Of a stretch of DNA of 16,165 nucleotides, positions 14,908 through 16,165 are shown piece by piece (within the stretch, counting starts at the first letter, position 1; each line of letters begins with the position of its first letter). The DNA is from Bacteroidales bacterium (GTDB lineage: Bacteria; Bacteroidota; Bacteroidia; Bacteroidales; SM23-62): positions 1 through 16,165 of the forward strand of contig JADHVS010000096.1 in the NCBI GenBank assembly GCA_016783865.1, written 5' to 3'. Position numbers and translations under genes: made by a program. Below the pieces are notes generated by a model. That model worked only from the letters and a program-made list of their open reading frames with translations, was not told the DNA's origin and did not search any database.

Positions 14908-15840
14908 ATGGAAAAATTTAATTTCGCCGAGGTTCTGAAAAATTTCCTCGACAAGTTCCTGGATTGGGCTGTTACCCAATTACCTGCCATTCTTATCCTG
15001 GCATTAGCCACATTTATATTGTTACGACTGAATAAGCTTATCATCAGAAAACTCAAAAAAACCATTATTGGCAGGCTTGAGGATAAAGAGGAAATCGAAT
15101 CAACTGAGACAGCCAAAAGGGTGGAAACATTGCTGAATATTGTCAGGGGTGTGATAAAGATTGTTATATGGACTATTTTCATAATCATTTTACTGAACAA
15201 GCTGGGTATTAACATTGCACCTATCCTGGCAGGTGCCGGTATTATAGGGCTGGCGATCGGATTCGGGGCTCAGGAGCTGGTAAGGGATTTTATTTCAGGA
15301 TTTTTTATATTGCTTGAAAATCAGTTACGCAAGGGAGATGTGGCCACAATTAACGGTACCGGCGGATTGGTAGAAAACATCCAGATGCGGACAACCATAC
15401 TAAGGGATTTTTCAGGAACTACCCATGTATTCCAGAATGGCAAGATCAATACCATTGCCAATATGACCAAGACCTGGTCGGCAGCTGTATTCGATATTGG
15501 AGTTGCGTACAAAGAGGATACAAATTTCGTTTCAGGTATCATGAAAAAAGTCGGAGCAGATTTACAGGATGATCAGGTATTTAAAGAAAAGATCCTCGAT
15601 CCGATAGAAATATTCGGTGTGGATAAATTTGCAGACAGCGCTGTTATTATCAAGGCCCGCATTAAAACTGTCCCTGGTCAGCAATGGACGGTTGCACGTG
15701 AATATAACGGCAGGCTCAAAAAAGCCTTCGATGCAAACGGTATTGAAATACCTTTCCCCCACTCAACTATCTACTGGGGAGAAAATGTTAATCCGTTGCG
15801 TTTGGAACTGGAGCAAAAGCTTCAAAACCGTGAGTCGTGA
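14908..15840 (+). CDS. MscS-type small-conductance mechanosensitive channel
   Basis: This 310-residue protein, near the standard MscS length, has membrane segments near 22-42, 78-97 and 103-132. The third contains the pore helix signature GAGIIGLAIGFGAQELVRDFI followed by GFFILLENQ, and then the beta domain (KGDVATINGTGGLVENIQMRTT near 142-163 in shortened form). The C-terminal alpha/beta vestibule ends with IPFPHSTIYW, a conserved MscS tail motif. It opens under membrane tension to release solutes during osmotic downshock. A -7 box upstream suggests its own transcription. The last residues (RES) and the TGA stop are encoded by a GTGAGTC heptamer array, so slippage there would alter the C-terminus. 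Confidence 0.95.
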   Translation: MEKFNFAEVLKNFLDKFLDWAVTQLPAILILALATFILLRLNKLIIRKLKKTIIGRLEDKEEIESTETAKRVETLLNIVRGVIKIVIWTIFIIILLNKLGINIAPILAGAGIIGLAIGFGAQELVRDFISGFFILLENQLRKGDVATINGTGGLVENIQMRTTILRDFSGTTHVFQNGKINTIANMTKTWSAAVFDIGVAYKEDTNFVSGIMKKVGADLQDDQVFKEKILDPIEIFGVDKFADSAVIIKARIKTVPGQQWTVAREYNGRLKKAFDANGIEIPFPHSTIYWGENVNPLRLELEQKLQNRES

Positions 15841-15850
15841 GTCGTGAGTC
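15830..15850. repeat. GTGAGTC heptamer array overlapping a stop codon
   Basis: Three perfect GTGAGTC units span the end of the mscS-like gene and its TGA (15838-15840). A G-rich stretch (15851-15876) follows. The rest of this 131-bp gap to the next gene has no recognised promoter. Confidence 0.88.
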
Positions 15851-15971
15851 GAGGGTGTGAGGATTGGGGGATGGGGCACGTGACGGATCATCCGGGTAGA
15901 TAAACCTTAATATGAGACAGATCTGGCTCTGCGTATGTCATTAAAGATTAACCATTCAATAATTCTGCGCT

Positions 15972-16165
15972 ATGAAGAAACATTTTATCTTCCTCCTTGC
16001 AATTATCTGTGTAATGAGTAATTGCAAATCTGAAAAGAACAAACCTGAACCTGTGAATCCGGAAGCTTCAAATGAGGCACGCGCTTTATTGGAATTTATT
16101 TATGAAATAAAAGGTCAGTACACGCTGTCAGGACAACATAATTTCATTAATACAGGATCAAAATA
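15972..16165 (+). CDS. Lipoprotein, N-terminal fragment; possible GH26-type glycosidase (3' end outside window)
   Basis: The frame opens at ATG 15972 and stays open to the window end (64 codons). It starts with a lipoprotein signal, MKKHFIFLLAIICVMSNC, with Cys18, followed by a charged, Pro-rich linker. The visible start of the mature domain reads LLEFIYEIKGQYTLSGQHNF, which resembles the N-terminal strand of Bacteroidetes GH26-like beta-mannanase proteins. That family call rests on one short stretch and should be treated as a guess; the lipoprotein call is firm. With the glycosidase-like lipoprotein at 7740-10316 it suggests a nearby interest in polysaccharides. Confidence 0.6.
   Translation, partial: MKKHFIFLLAIICVMSNCKSEKNKPEPVNPEASNEARALLEFIYEIKGQYTLSGQHNFINTGSK

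Noticed and set aside
15851..15876. G-rich stretch as a G-quadruplex
   Set aside because: Only three runs have three or more G and the spacing is irregular, so it does not meet the usual pattern.

Overview
The window looks like a Bacteroidota chromosome segment, probably from an environmental, anaerobe-like Bacteroidales/Marinilabiliales relative. That is an inference from moderate GC, an outer-membrane TonB receptor, many secreted proteins and lipoproteins of Bacteroidetes type, a TAnnTTTG-like promoter box, and intergenic gaps filled with palindromic and heptameric repeats. All 13 recognised genes lie on the + strand. No RNA gene, CRISPR array or transposase gene was found, and no gene-free stretch exceeds 300 bases.

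Region 1 (1-4451) is a compact uptake operon: the 3' part of a TonB-dependent receptor, a class III (Fe/B12-type) substrate-binding lipoprotein, a FecCD/BtuC-type permease and its ATPase. The genes are separated by 4 bp, a 4-bp overlap and 22 bp. Together they would carry a chelated metal, corrinoid or metal oxyanion across both membranes.

Region 2 (4452-7728) starts with a structured repeat element. It continues with a three-part fusion (TrmO-like domain, FmdE domain, zinc ribbon), a C_GCAxxG_C_C-family cysteine protein, a Tat-type secreted DUF3795-like protein with 12 cysteines after its signal, and an aldo/keto-reductase-fold protein that seems to lack most of the catalytic tetrad. Next to the importer, this reads as a possible metal or cofactor handling module. 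It is the most interesting part of the window, and its function is inferred, not shown.

Region 3 (7740-14834) holds secreted degradative enzymes: a large lipoprotein with a GH67/GH20-like N-terminal domain, an M28 metallopeptidase with an inserted PA-like domain, an ICMT/PEMT-like membrane methyltransferase, and a CocE/X-Pro-dipeptidyl-peptidase-type serine hydrolase whose expected catalytic histidine reads as glutamine. Region 4 (14908-16165) has an MscS-type mechanosensitive channel and the first 64 codons of a lipoprotein that resembles a GH26-type glycosidase.

Six of the seven intergenic gaps longer than about 70 bp contain either the palindromic element (two copies, at 4446-4559 and 10316-10393, each starting on the upstream stop codon) or short tandem arrays with 7- or 8-bp period. 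One array runs directly into a start codon and another encodes the last residues and stop codon of the mscS-like gene.
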